DNA of 14,264 bases from JAUXLW01 sp964195005 (GCA_964195005.1 CAXMOO010000083.1:1-14264); one strand, 5' to 3'; counted from the first letter of the stretch, positions 1 through 7,020 are shown. Notes: generated by a model from the sequence alone, not told the origin. Numbers and translations are program-made.

Positions 1-723
1 GGTGGTCGCCTGTCGGTGTCGCTTTGCCGAGCCGGCGGAGCGGGTCATCATCCGGCCAAGTCGCCGGAACGGGCTGGTAAGGGCATAGATCATGCCGCCG
101 AATCGAGCCCCGATTGTGGGTCGGGTTTCTGAGAACGCGGACGGGCTCACCCTCCGGCGTCGCCCGGTGACTATCCCCCAGGTGTTGGATGTCTTGGTAA
201 TGAGGTTTCCGAAGCTGCGCCCCAACGCCGGGACGTCCCCGGTGGCAAGGCGAACCACGCCGGTGGCCAGGAGGATCACAGCCAACATGGCTCCCGCGCC
301 GAGGAAAGGCAGTGACCAACCTGGCAAGTTTCCGAACGGGCCGTCGCCGCCCGCGGGAGGGGTGGGCGAGACGGCGTCGGCATCGTCGGGATCGAAGAGG
401 GTCGAGGTCGTGGTCGGGGGCGGCGGCTCTGTAGTCGTGGTGGTCGGCGGCAGGGTCGTTGTGGTGGTCGTTGTAGTGGTGGTGGTCGTGGTTGTAGTGG
501 GGGTGGGTGTGGTGGTGGTCCTCGGGGGAGGAGGCCTGGTGGTTGTGGTCGGGGCGACGGTCGTTGTGGTGGTCGGCGCGGGGTCAGTCGTGCTCGTGGT
601 TGATGCCGGAGGGATCGTCTGGGCACCGGCGGGTCGCAGTGGGCTAAAGAAAATCGGCGCGGCCGCTACCCCGACCAGGAGAATGGCGAGTGAGAGTCGA
701 CGTAGACGGAGTGCGGCGGTCAT
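1..723 (-). CDS. Exported Thr-rich membrane-anchored protein, partial (3' end off window)
   Basis: Reading the minus strand from the ATG at 723 gives 241 codons with no stop before the left edge, so the C-terminus is missing. Residues 1-34 form a signal peptide: arginines near the start, a hydrophobic core around 11-26 and an AGA-Q cleavage-like site at 32-35. Residues about 42-106 are a Thr/Pro linker with an unbroken run of 15 threonines (76-90). A transmembrane segment lies at about 135-158, followed by an Arg-rich, probably cytoplasmic tail with no domain I recognise. The Thr run uses ACC, ACT, ACA and ACG mixed together, so it is kept at protein level and is not a simple slippage tract. 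GAGGGG lies 5 bases before the ATG. The likely design is an extracellular stalk anchored in the membrane; function is unknown. Confidence 0.82.
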   Translation of the reverse strand, partial: MTAALRLRRLSLAILLVGVAAAPIFFSPLRPAGAQTIPPASTTSTTDPAPTTTTTVAPTTTTRPPPPRTTTTPTPTTTTTTTTTTTTTTTLPPTTTTTEPPPPTTTSTLFDPDDADAVSPTPPAGGDGPFGNLPGWSLPFLGAGAMLAVILLATGVVRLATGDVPALGRSFGNLITKTSNTWGIVTGRRRRVSPSAFSETRPTIGARFGGMIYALTSPFRRLGRMMTRSAGSAKRHRQATT

Positions 724-757
724 GAAACCCCTCGAGAAACTGCTTTCCGCGAACCTA

Positions 758-786
758 AGTTTACGAGCAACCGGCAGGTTTGTCGC
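758..786 (-). promoter_or_regulatory. Putative promoter of the Thr-rich protein gene
   Basis: On the minus strand GCGACA (786-781) and TAAACT (763-758) are separated by exactly 17 bases and match the -35 and -10 consensus at 4 of 6 positions each. Transcription would start near 751, giving a leader of under 30 bases that contains the GAGGGG ribosome site. If this is right, the RNA structure at 844-936 is not part of this transcript. Confidence 0.4.
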
Positions 787-843
787 CTTGAGCTCGCGAA
801 ATTCGAATTAAGTTCGGCCAATAGACCGAATCCGGCGGTGGAT

Positions 844-936
844 GCCCGCTGTTACTCCCGGCTTCCCGGCCATGGGGACCCGCAAGGGTTCCCGGGCGTA
901 GCGGGCTTCCGCTTCACTCAGATTTGCGTAACAGCG
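844..936 (+). ncRNA. Candidate structured RNA / 5' leader element (unclassified)
   Basis: A nine-base closing stem pairs CGCTGTTAC (847-855) perfectly with GTAACAGCG (928-936). It encloses three hairpins: CCGG/CCGG with loop CTTC (858-869); an 8-bp stem with a GCAA (GNRA) tetraloop (874-893); and AGCGG/CCGCT with loop GCTT (900-913). A 14-base unpaired segment (914-927) follows. The middle stem contains a G-T pair that is a legal G-U wobble on the plus strand and a C-A mismatch on the minus strand, and the GNRA loop also exists only on the plus strand, so plus is favoured. GCCCGCT (844-850) is perfectly complementary to AGCGGGC (900-906), an alternative pairing that would break the closing stem and the last hairpin, as a switch might. 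It lies 112 bases before the lipoprotein gene. I could not match it to a known riboswitch class. Confidence 0.42.
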
Positions 937-1048
937 ACCGTTTCGTTCCATCGCTGGGTGCGCATACGGCCACCACCTGCTGAAATGCTTTGGCCGATAT
1001 GCGGAAAGGCCGATGGTTATTGGGTTCATTAACGAGAATGCTGTCCCC

Positions 1049-2353
1049 ATGAAACGACTATTAGCCGGTGTGGCCGTGCTCGCCCTGGTCGCGGCGTCCT
1101 GCGCCTCGAGCCGGGACGGAATCGTGGCTGAGTTCGCCGGCCGCGACGACACGTCCACAACCGTGGCCTCGTTGCCCAATCAGTCCACGACAACCACCCT
1201 CCTCGTGCCTGCTGAAGTCGAGATCGCCGTGCTGATAGAAACCGTGGAGGAAGTCAGGGAGCTTTCTTTTGAGGGTGCCCCGGCCATCGTCCGGCGCCCC
1301 GATGCCGTTGTCCAGGCTGAGTATCGGCGTGTCCATTCCTATGCCGGGGCGAACGCTTCCCCGCATCACAATGACTTCCTGGAGATGCTGGGCGTTCTCA
1401 TCGACGGCGAGAGGATCGGCGACCTCGAGGTGATAGCGCCGGTGCCCGGTGTATATGACTCCGCCACAGGGTCGATTCTCATCTCGTCCGATGTTCAAGA
1501 GCTGACGCCGTTTGGCCGTCTGGTGCTTGTGGGGGAATTAGTAGCTGCCCTCACGGATCAGCAATTTGGCTGGGCGGACCAGATGGGCCGTCTCGAGGCG
1601 GCAGCCGATGAGGAGGGTCGGGACTCGCTGGGGGCACTGGTCAACGGTGATGCGACCTTCTTCTCCGAGTTGTATGTGGAGCGCTTCATGTCGTCCACCG
1701 AGCGGTTCGCAGTCCAGCTGGAGCGGCTCAAGCAGGAGCAGGCCGAAGATGAGTTGCCGGGCTTTGTCAAGGAATACAAGGCCTTTGACACGCTGCACGC
1801 TCGTGATCTGGTTGTTGCTCTCGTCTCCGAAGGTGGGATCGATGAGCTCAACCGGGCATACGACAACCCACCGGCTACGTCGGAGCAGGTCTATCACACC
1901 TTCCGTTACTTCAACAACGAGGGGGCACGGTTGGTAGATCTTCCGACAGTCACGGTCACCAATTTTGAAGAAGTCGAGGCCGGTGTTTTCGGAGAGCGCG
2001 GCTTTCGTGCCCTGCTGTCGGCGGGCGTCAATAGCGCCCAGCAGCTTGAAGCCGCTACCGGTTGGGGTGGAGACGCCTATCGCCTGTGGTGGGATGGCGA
2101 CCACGTTGTCATGCTGGTCTTCTTCGAGGGTGATGCCGCCCGCGACGCTGCGAGCCTGGCTGAAACCCTTGGCCGCTGGGCCATCGAGGAGCTGCCAGTG
2201 GGTGGTGGACTAACCGACAACACCGGGCTGGCCTTCGAAGGCGTTAACTCATACGCCTTCGTGGCCCAAAACGACACCGGGGCGATCCTCGTGGTCGCGT
2301 CTGATCCCGTTGCCGGCAAGAGGTTACGCGACAGGTTCTGGCCCGAGTACTAG
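1049..2353 (+). CDS. Lipoprotein, degenerate metallopeptidase-like (zinc ligands lost)
   Basis: The product has 434 residues. Residues 1-17 are a lipoprotein signal peptide ending VAAS-C, with Cys18 the probable lipidated residue, followed by a short Thr/Ser linker (35-50). The region 158-174 (LVLVGELVAALTDQQFG) resembles the motif HELTHALQDQHF of a family of putative zinc-peptidase lipoproteins, and NGDAT at 199-203 resembles that family's ALVEGDAT segment. Against that pattern both HExxH histidines are Gly162 and Ala166, and the presumed third ligand Glu is Asn199; only Glu163 remains. I infer a non-catalytic, surface-attached binding or regulatory protein. The ATG at 1049 is chosen because it begins the signal peptide; an in-frame GTG at 1013 would add residues that spoil it. 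The ribosome site is weak. The stop abuts that of the converging DUF192 gene. Confidence 0.8.
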   Translation: MKRLLAGVAVLALVAASCASSRDGIVAEFAGRDDTSTTVASLPNQSTTTTLLVPAEVEIAVLIETVEEVRELSFEGAPAIVRRPDAVVQAEYRRVHSYAGANASPHHNDFLEMLGVLIDGERIGDLEVIAPVPGVYDSATGSILISSDVQELTPFGRLVLVGELVAALTDQQFGWADQMGRLEAAADEEGRDSLGALVNGDATFFSELYVERFMSSTERFAVQLERLKQEQAEDELPGFVKEYKAFDTLHARDLVVALVSEGGIDELNRAYDNPPATSEQVYHTFRYFNNEGARLVDLPTVTVTNFEEVEAGVFGERGFRALLSAGVNSAQQLEAATGWGGDAYRLWWDGDHVVMLVFFEGDAARDAASLAETLGRWAIEELPVGGGLTDNTGLAFEGVNSYAFVAQNDTGAILVVASDPVAGKRLRDRFWPEY

Positions 2354-2680
2354 CTAGTGCTCTGGTCGGGGCACTAGCTCCAGGAGCACCCCGGGCGCAG
2401 GCGGAGAGCATGTTGCCGGTAGCTCCAGAACCCATGCGGCGCCTTTGGCGTGATAGAACTGCCGGGTTCCCAACAGTTTTCGTCCGAGAACCCGACCTGC
2501 GTCGTCCAAGGGGATAACCCATAGACATTCTCGCATTCCAATTGTGTGGACTGCCGGGCTCCGTATCAGGCAACCCCGGCCGTTGGTTCGGGGGGACACT
2601 CCTCTCCAGCGGGCTCGCCGGCGGTCGGCCACCAGGACGGGCGGTGAGACCCAACCGGGTCCCCGCAGCCACACCAACAT
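2354..2680 (-). CDS. DUF192 (UPF0127) family small protein
   Basis: The product has 108 residues and no signal peptide. The core AVHTIGMRECLWVIPLDDAG (43-62), followed by a Tyr-His segment and GAAWVLELPA (80-89), follows the DUF192 pattern vHTfGMrfpiDvvFLd ... gA..vLElpaG. The family is a small beta-rich fold of unknown biochemical role, found both exported and, as here, apparently cytoplasmic. The N-terminal 25 residues are Arg/Pro-rich and less convincing, so the real start could be slightly downstream. The ATG at 2680 is preceded by AAGG about 9 bases upstream and by a TAAGGT box ending 6 bases before it. The stop codon directly abuts the stop of the lipoprotein gene on the other strand. 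Confidence 0.72.
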   Translation of the reverse strand: MLVWLRGPGWVSPPVLVADRRRARWRGVSPRTNGRGCLIRSPAVHTIGMRECLWVIPLDDAGRVLGRKLLGTRQFYHAKGAAWVLELPATCSPPAPGVLLELVPRPEH

Positions 2681-2686
2681 CCCTCA

Positions 2687-2715
2687 ACCTTATGGGTTGG
2701 CGTTCAGCTTGATAA
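2687..2715 (-). promoter_or_regulatory. Putative promoter of the DUF192 gene, possibly leaderless
   Basis: On the minus strand TTATCA (2715-2710) and TAAGGT (2692-2687) are spaced by 17 bases, and the -10 box ends 6 bases before the ATG at 2680. That distance would put the transcription start on or next to the start codon. Confidence 0.35.
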
Positions 2716-2734
2716 GGGGGCCGGGGCGTAGGCT
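2709..2734 (+). promoter_or_regulatory. Putative rsmI promoter, possibly leaderless
   Basis: TAGGCT (2729-2734) fits a TAnnnT -10 box and lies exactly 7 bases before the rsmI ATG at 2742, as in leaderless actinobacterial genes. The best -35-like string, TTGATA (2709-2714), is only 14 bases upstream, which is short. It overlaps the -35 element proposed for the divergent DUF192 gene. Confidence 0.28.
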
Positions 2735-2741
2735 CGGGGCC

Positions 2742-3578
2742 ATGGTGGGAACGCTATTCATCTGTGGAACGCCAATCGGCAACCTGGGCGATGTTTCCCC
2801 GCGGCTCCGCCAAACACTGGATGGCGTCGACCAGATCTACGCCGAGGACACACGACGCAGCCGCAAGCTTCTCCGGGCCCTTGGTGTCGAGGCGCCTCTT
2901 CGTAGCTATTTCGTGGGGAATGAGGCGGCTCGATCCCGGGAGCTGGCCCGCCATCTCGAAGACGGGCACGACGTTGCGCTGATTACCGACGCCGGCATGC
3001 CGTCGGTGTCCGACCCGGGGGTAAGCGCAGTCAAGGCAGCCACCAGGGTCGGCGCCACAGTCTCGGTCATCCCAGGGCCGAGCGCGGTGACGGCGGCCCT
3101 TGCCGTATCCGGTCTCTCCGCCGAACGGTTCGTCTTCGAGGGTTTTCTACCCAGGAAGGGATCGATTCGGGCAAACCGGCTCAAGCAATTGGCAGGGGAG
3201 GAGCGGACCGTCATCCTGTTTGTAACCTCCGGCCGCGCTGCGGCCGATCTTGCCGGTCTGGCGGAAGTGTGCGGCGCCGAGCGGTTGGTGGTTATAGGGC
3301 GGGAACTATCCAAGGTTCACGAGCAGGTGTGGCGAGGATCTTTAGGAGAAGCCAGGTCGATGTATGAGGCTGCTGCTCCGAGAGGGGAGCTAACGCTGGT
3401 ACTGGAGGGTGCTAGCCCCCCGGTTGAGGATCTGGCCGCTGCCGTCGCTCAGGTGGAGTCGCATGTGGAGGAGGGCTCCAGCTTCAGTGACGCGGTGCGG
3501 GAGGTGGCCGCCGATCATAACATTGGCCGGGGCCGGCTCTACGAGCTAGCCCGCGGCCGCCCCCCGAGAGACCACTAG
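2742..3578 (+). CDS. rsmI: 16S rRNA (cytidine(1402)-2'-O)-methyltransferase RsmI
   Basis: The 278-residue product is the usual length for RsmI, which uses SAM to 2'-O-methylate C1402 in the 16S decoding centre. Visible landmarks are GTPIGNLGD (9-17), AEDTRRS (34-40), ITDAGMPSVSDPG (81-93), IPGPSAV (110-116), FEGFLPRKG (132-140) and GRELSKVHE (186-194). The C-terminus has the family's DAVREVAA...YELARG helix pair. The segment normally written YESPHR is FVTSGR (160-165), keeping only the Arg, a divergence worth noting. The ATG at 2742 is chosen because the conserved domain begins immediately; upstream in-frame codons run across the divergent promoter region and are not family sequence. No clear Shine-Dalgarno is present, consistent with a leaderless start. 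Its TAG overlaps the stop of the converging AbrB gene. Confidence 0.95.
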   Translation: MVGTLFICGTPIGNLGDVSPRLRQTLDGVDQIYAEDTRRSRKLLRALGVEAPLRSYFVGNEAARSRELARHLEDGHDVALITDAGMPSVSDPGVSAVKAATRVGATVSVIPGPSAVTAALAVSGLSAERFVFEGFLPRKGSIRANRLKQLAGEERTVILFVTSGRAAADLAGLAEVCGAERLVVIGRELSKVHEQVWRGSLGEARSMYEAAAPRGELTLVLEGASPPVEDLAAAVAQVESHVEEGSSFSDAVREVAADHNIGRGRLYELARGRPPRDH

Positions 3579-3811
3579 TTCTGCAACTCGAAGGTGCAGA
3601 TAGAGCAAATTCCCTTATTGTGAAATCCTGAGACCTTTTCCGTCGAACCGCAGAAGGTGCAGGTGGCATCCAGTTTTCGCATGCTGATGTTGTCGCCCAC
3701 GACTGAAATGGTGAGCTCATCACCTTCGCGGATGTTGAACAATCGTCGCGTTTCGGCAGGAATCACGATCCTGCCGAGGTCGTCCATCTTGCGGACGATA
3801 CCGGTGTCCAT
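3575..3811 (-). CDS. AbrB/SpoVT-type transition regulator with zinc-knuckle tail
   Basis: The 78-residue product opens with TGIVRKMDDLGRIVIPAE (3-20), very close to the swapped-hairpin DNA-binding domain of Bacillus AbrB (TGIVRKVDELGRVVIP), and continues through REGDELTISVVGDNISMRKL (28-47). AbrB proteins bind DNA as dimers or tetramers. In place of the AbrB C-terminal oligomerisation domain there is a short knuckle, Cys51-x2-Cys54 ... Cys69-x2-Cys72, expected to bind one zinc. The ATG at 3811 is preceded by GAGGT four bases upstream, the clearest ribosome site in this part of the window; an upstream in-frame ATG at 3874 has no such site. It diverges from metG, so the 122-base spacer could be its operator. 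Its stop overlaps the rsmI stop. Confidence 0.9.
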   Translation of the reverse strand: MDTGIVRKMDDLGRIVIPAETRRLFNIREGDELTISVVGDNISMRKLDATCTFCGSTEKVSGFHNKGICSICTFELQN

Positions 3812-3933
3812 TGTTACCTCGTTTCTAGAAATCCGCCCCCCGACCGCAGCCAGCATACCCTTTGAGTAGAACACGCTGTGTGTGATCGGCGCATCCGGCG
3901 CCAGGCTCGCAGCTATTACCCTCTGAGCGTTCT
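3812..3933. promoter_or_regulatory. Divergent abrB-like / metG regulatory spacer
   Basis: This 122-base spacer must carry promoters in both directions. A minus-strand TATGCT lies near 3855-3860, and a plus-strand TACCCT (3917-3922) ends 11 bases before the metG ATG; neither has a convincing -35. A small dyad, GGCGC (3888-3892) and GCGCC (3898-3902), sits mid-spacer and could be an operator or a leader hairpin. This is inferred from position only. Confidence 0.3.
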
Positions 3934-5451
3934 ATGTACATCACGACGCCGATCTATTACGTCACCGACGCACCGCACATTGGTCACGCCTACACCACCG
4001 TGATCGGTGATGCGCTGGCCCGGTTCTACCGGTTGGCGGGCCAGGACACGTGGTACCTCACCGGAACCGACGAGCATGGCCTCAAGGTGGCGCGGGCTGC
4101 GGCTGAAGCCGGCCTGAGCCCGCAAGAGCTGGTCGACGACATAAGTCAACGCTACGTGCGGGTGTGGGAGTCGCTGAGAATCTCCAACGACGACTTCATC
4201 CGCACCACCGAAGAACGGCACCGCATCGGCGCGCAGGCCTTCCTGCAGGCCCTATTTGACAACGGGGACGTCTACCTGGCTCCTTATGAAGGCCTTTATT
4301 GCGTTTCCTGCGAGGACTACTACAAGGAAGAGGACCTTCTGGAGGGTGGCTTATGCCCCATCCATCACCGTCCCGTCGAGCACTTCAGCGAGGACAACTA
4401 CTTCTTTCGGCTCTCGGAGTACAGCGAGCGCTTGCTGGCTCACATTGAGGCCAACCCGGAGTTCGTGTATCCGTCGACCAGGCGCAACGAGGTAATCGGG
4501 TTCATCAATCAAGGGCTGGACGATCTCTCAATTAGCCGGGCCCAGCTGGAGTGGGGCATTCCCATCCCCTGGGATGAATCCCAGGTGACATATGTGTGGG
4601 TCGAGGCCTTGATGAACTACGCAACGGCGGTGGGCTACGGCTACGACCAGGCACAATTTGATCGCTGGTGGCCGCCAACCCACCTGGTCGGCAAAGACAT
4701 TCTCCGTTTCCACGCCGTGATCTGGCCGGCGATGCTCATGGCAGCCGGATTGGAGCTCCCCGGCCAGGTGGCGGCCCATGGCTGGCTGCTCGTGGGGGGT
4801 GAGAAGATGTCGAAAACGGCTCTCAATCAGATCGCCCCCGAGGACCTCGTCGGAACATTTGGCGTCGATGGCTTCCGATACCATCTGCTGCGGGACCTCT
4901 CATTCGCATCGGACGGAAGCTTCTCCTGGGAAGGCATGGTCCAGCGGTACAACGCCGACCTGGCCAACGACTTCGGCAACCTGGTCAATCGGATCCTCAA
5001 CATGGTGGAGCAGTATCGAGATGGCACCGTCCCGGCGAGAACCGGTACCGAGCCGGTGGACGTGGGACTGAAAAACGCCGCCGGGGAGGCTGTCGAAGCT
5101 CTTGGCGGTTTTGCCGACCTGGGGTTCAACGACGCCCTGCTGGGGGTGTGGAGGCTGTTCGGGGCAGCCAACGCCTACGTCGAAGAGACCGCCCCGTGGA
5201 AAATCGCCAAGGATCCCGAGCAAGGCCAACGCCTCGACGAGGTGCTCAACGGGCTTCTCGAGGCCCTTCGGGTGGGGGCGATCTTGATCTCACCGGTCAT
5301 GCCCGAAGCTGCGGCCAAATTGTGGGACCAACTCGCTCTCCCCGGCGCTCCCGACGAGGCTCCTTACACGGAAACGGCCGTCTTTGGCACGTTTCCGGAA
5401 CTCACGGTCAACCGGGGAGCTCCGCTCTTTCCTCGTATCGAAGCCGAGTAG
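3934..5451 (+). CDS. metG: Methionyl-tRNA synthetase
   Basis: The 505-residue product is a class I synthetase that charges tRNA-Met with methionine using ATP. It has the HIGH motif at 15-18, TGTDEHG at 43-49, and KMSKT at 291-295 (the KMSKS loop). The insert domain carries one zinc knuckle, Cys123-x2-Cys126 and Cys141-x2-His144. The anticodon-binding helical domain follows (about 350-490). The chain ends there without the C-terminal Trbp111-like dimerisation domain of the E. coli enzyme, as in other short bacterial forms. The start is firm: MYITTPIYYV is the conserved N-terminus and an in-frame stop at 3883 has no alternative start after it. The ribosome site is poor. It heads the operon, with tatD following after 20 bases. 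Confidence 0.98.
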   Translation: MYITTPIYYVTDAPHIGHAYTTVIGDALARFYRLAGQDTWYLTGTDEHGLKVARAAAEAGLSPQELVDDISQRYVRVWESLRISNDDFIRTTEERHRIGAQAFLQALFDNGDVYLAPYEGLYCVSCEDYYKEEDLLEGGLCPIHHRPVEHFSEDNYFFRLSEYSERLLAHIEANPEFVYPSTRRNEVIGFINQGLDDLSISRAQLEWGIPIPWDESQVTYVWVEALMNYATAVGYGYDQAQFDRWWPPTHLVGKDILRFHAVIWPAMLMAAGLELPGQVAAHGWLLVGGEKMSKTALNQIAPEDLVGTFGVDGFRYHLLRDLSFASDGSFSWEGMVQRYNADLANDFGNLVNRILNMVEQYRDGTVPARTGTEPVDVGLKNAAGEAVEALGGFADLGFNDALLGVWRLFGAANAYVEETAPWKIAKDPEQGQRLDEVLNGLLEALRVGAILISPVMPEAAAKLWDQLALPGAPDEAPYTETAVFGTFPELTVNRGAPLFPRIEAE

Positions 5452-5471
5452 TGGCCGGGCGGGCAATCTAA

Positions 5472-6218
5472 ATGTGGGTGGACACGCACTGCCACTTGCA
5501 GCTGTCCGACGACGATCCGCGTGCCATGTTGGAGCGGGCCGCAAACGCGGATGTGGCCTGGGTTGTTGTTCCCGGGGTGGATGCTGCAAGTTCCGCCGCC
5601 GCTTCGGCTCTGGCAGAGGTCCACGACCAGGTGCGCTGGACCGCAGGGTTGCACCCCCACGAAGCTCAGCGGTGGCCGCAGGAGGAGGCGGCAATCATCG
5701 AGATGGCTTCTCAGGCGGCGGCAGTCGGGGAGTGTGGGCTCGACTTCTATCGAAATCTTTCGCCGGCTCCTGATCAGCTTGCCGCCCTCAAAGCACAGCT
5801 CGAACTGGCGGCGACGCTCGACAAGCCGGCGGTGGTCCATTGCCGTGACGCCTTCGCCGAGCTTCATGAATTACTCGAGGCGAGCGGGGCGGGGCCGAGA
5901 ACCGTGCTGCACTGCTGGACGGGGGGGCCCCGGTGGACGAAACGGTTCCGGGATCTCGATGTCACATTCTCGTTCGCCGGTCCAGTCGCGTTTGCGACCG
6001 GAGACACTGTCAGACGAGGGGCGGCAGAGGCGCCGCCAGAGCGAACGATGGTGGAAACCGACACGCCCTACTTGTCCCCGCCCCCGTATCGGAAGGAAGC
6101 CAACGAACCGGCCAGGGTCCGCCTAATCGGTGAAGCGCTTGCCGAAGTGTGGTCGATCGAGGTTGACGAGGTAGCCCGGCTCAGCACCGCAACCGCCGGC
6201 AGGGTGTTCGGTGGCTAG
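5472..6218 (+). CDS. tatD: TatD-family metal-dependent hydrolase (DNase)
   Basis: The 248-residue product has the full TatD metal site: Asp4-Thr-His6-Cys-His8, Glu87 in GECGLDFY, His123 in HCRDA, His147 in HCWTG, and Asp197 in ETDTPYLSP. The family is a TIM-barrel metallohydrolase with 3'-5' exonuclease or endonuclease activity on DNA, linked to DNA repair and turnover. The length is slightly below the usual 255-265, with a short barrel segment before the ETDTP motif. The ATG at 5472 starts at the conserved D-T-H-C-H strand and directly follows an in-frame TAA. The position between metG and rsmA is the classical one. In mycobacteria rpfB lies between tatD and rsmA; here tatD overlaps rsmA by 8 bases and there is no room for it. 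Confidence 0.95.
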   Translation: MWVDTHCHLQLSDDDPRAMLERAANADVAWVVVPGVDAASSAAASALAEVHDQVRWTAGLHPHEAQRWPQEEAAIIEMASQAAAVGECGLDFYRNLSPAPDQLAALKAQLELAATLDKPAVVHCRDAFAELHELLEASGAGPRTVLHCWTGGPRWTKRFRDLDVTFSFAGPVAFATGDTVRRGAAEAPPERTMVETDTPYLSPPPYRKEANEPARVRLIGEALAEVWSIEVDEVARLSTATAGRVFGG

Positions 6219-7020
6219 CGGCGCCCAGGGTAAGGGCGAGCTCGTCGGCCTCCTCCGACAGCACAACGTCACGCCGTCTAAACGTTTCGGTCAAAATTTT
6301 CTGGTCGACCCCAACACGATTCGTAAGATCGTCGACCTGGCTGCGGTGGGGCCCGATGACCGGGTTCTCGAGGTCGGCGCAGGCACCGGAACCCTCACCC
6401 GGGAGCTGGCAAAGACGGGAGCGCAGATTGTGGCCTACGAAATCGACCCCCGTTTGCGGCCCATACTCGAAGAGGTGATGAGCGGTATTGAAAACGTGGA
6501 ATTGTGTTTCGCAGATGCCGTGGAAGCTGAATTCGGGGGCGGTCCGTGGACGGTGGTCGCCAACCTTCCTTACAACCTCGCCGCCACCCTGGTGCTCGAC
6601 TGGCTGGTGCTTCCCGGCCGACCGGAGCGTTTTGTAGTGATGGTGCAGCGCGAAGTGGCAGATCGGTTCACCGCCGACCCCGGCAGCCGCGTCTACGGCC
6701 TTCCCAGTGTCGTGGCTCGTCTCTACGGCAGCCCGCGACTGGCTTTTCGGGTACCGGCCACCGTTTTCTACCCGCAGCCCGACGTCGATTCGGCAGTAGT
6801 GGAGATCGTCAGCCGCACGCCATCAGAGTTCGCGGCGGCGGCGGCTCGGCTGGCAGCGGCCGCCTTCGGGCAACGCCGCAAGATGCTGCGCCGCTCTCTG
6901 GCCGATGCTCTGGCCGATCCCGCGGCCGTTCTCACTGGTGCCGGCATAGATCCTGCCGCTCGTCCTGAGGACCTCACTGCTACCCAATTCCTTTCCCTGG
7001 CAGAAGCCGCCGATGACTGA
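6211..7020 (+). CDS. rsmA: 16S rRNA (adenine(1518)-N6/adenine(1519)-N6)-dimethyltransferase
   Basis: The 269-residue product is KsgA/RsmA, which dimethylates the two adenines of the helix 45 loop in late small-subunit assembly. Seen are FGQNFLVD (26-33), the SAM motif VLEVGAGTGTLT (52-63), the acidic ribose ligand in YEIDP (76-80), the catalytic NLPY (118-121), MVQREVADRFTA (144-155) and the C-terminal FYPQPDVDSAVV (186-197). The start is GTG at 6211, inside the end of tatD (8-base overlap), with AGGGT upstream at a suitable distance. It also overlaps ispE by 8 bases, implying translational coupling through the three genes. Confidence 0.97.
   Translation: MASGAQGKGELVGLLRQHNVTPSKRFGQNFLVDPNTIRKIVDLAAVGPDDRVLEVGAGTGTLTRELAKTGAQIVAYEIDPRLRPILEEVMSGIENVELCFADAVEAEFGGGPWTVVANLPYNLAATLVLDWLVLPGRPERFVVMVQREVADRFTADPGSRVYGLPSVVARLYGSPRLAFRVPATVFYPQPDVDSAVVEIVSRTPSEFAAAAARLAAAAFGQRRKMLRRSLADALADPAAVLTGAGIDPAARPEDLTATQFLSLAEAADD

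Larger units (their letters stand above)
724..1048. other. Divergent intergenic spacer, 325 bases
   Basis: The spacer holds the minus-strand promoter (758-786) and the RNA candidate (844-936). Between the RNA and the lipoprotein start, GGCCGAT occurs twice 16 bases apart (992-998 and 1008-1014). Short open frames cross this spacer on both strands but lack ribosome sites and recognisable sequence. No convincing plus-strand promoter was found. Confidence 0.6.

Noticed and set aside
92..811. A plus-strand frame encoding a Val/Gly-rich protein with long valine runs
   Set aside because: It is the antisense of the Thr-codon tract of the minus-strand gene; the minus frame has a ribosome site, signal peptide and transmembrane segment, the plus frame has none.
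839..936. Known riboswitch identity, especially c-di-AMP (ydaO) or c-di-GMP type I
   Set aside because: The 3' core strings expected for ydaO (CAGCTAAC-like) and the paired GCAAA-type elements with the receptor for c-di-GMP-I are not present; only the general look of a leader RNA remains.
808..1179. Open frames on both strands across the 724-1048 spacer (for example 808-1179 minus and 838-1032 plus)
   Set aside because: They cross the RNA candidate and the lipoprotein start, lack ribosome sites and show no recognisable sequence.
2544..2741. A 66-codon N-terminal extension of RsmI
   Set aside because: The extension overlaps the DUF192 gene and promoter region and is not family sequence; the conserved domain starts at 2742.
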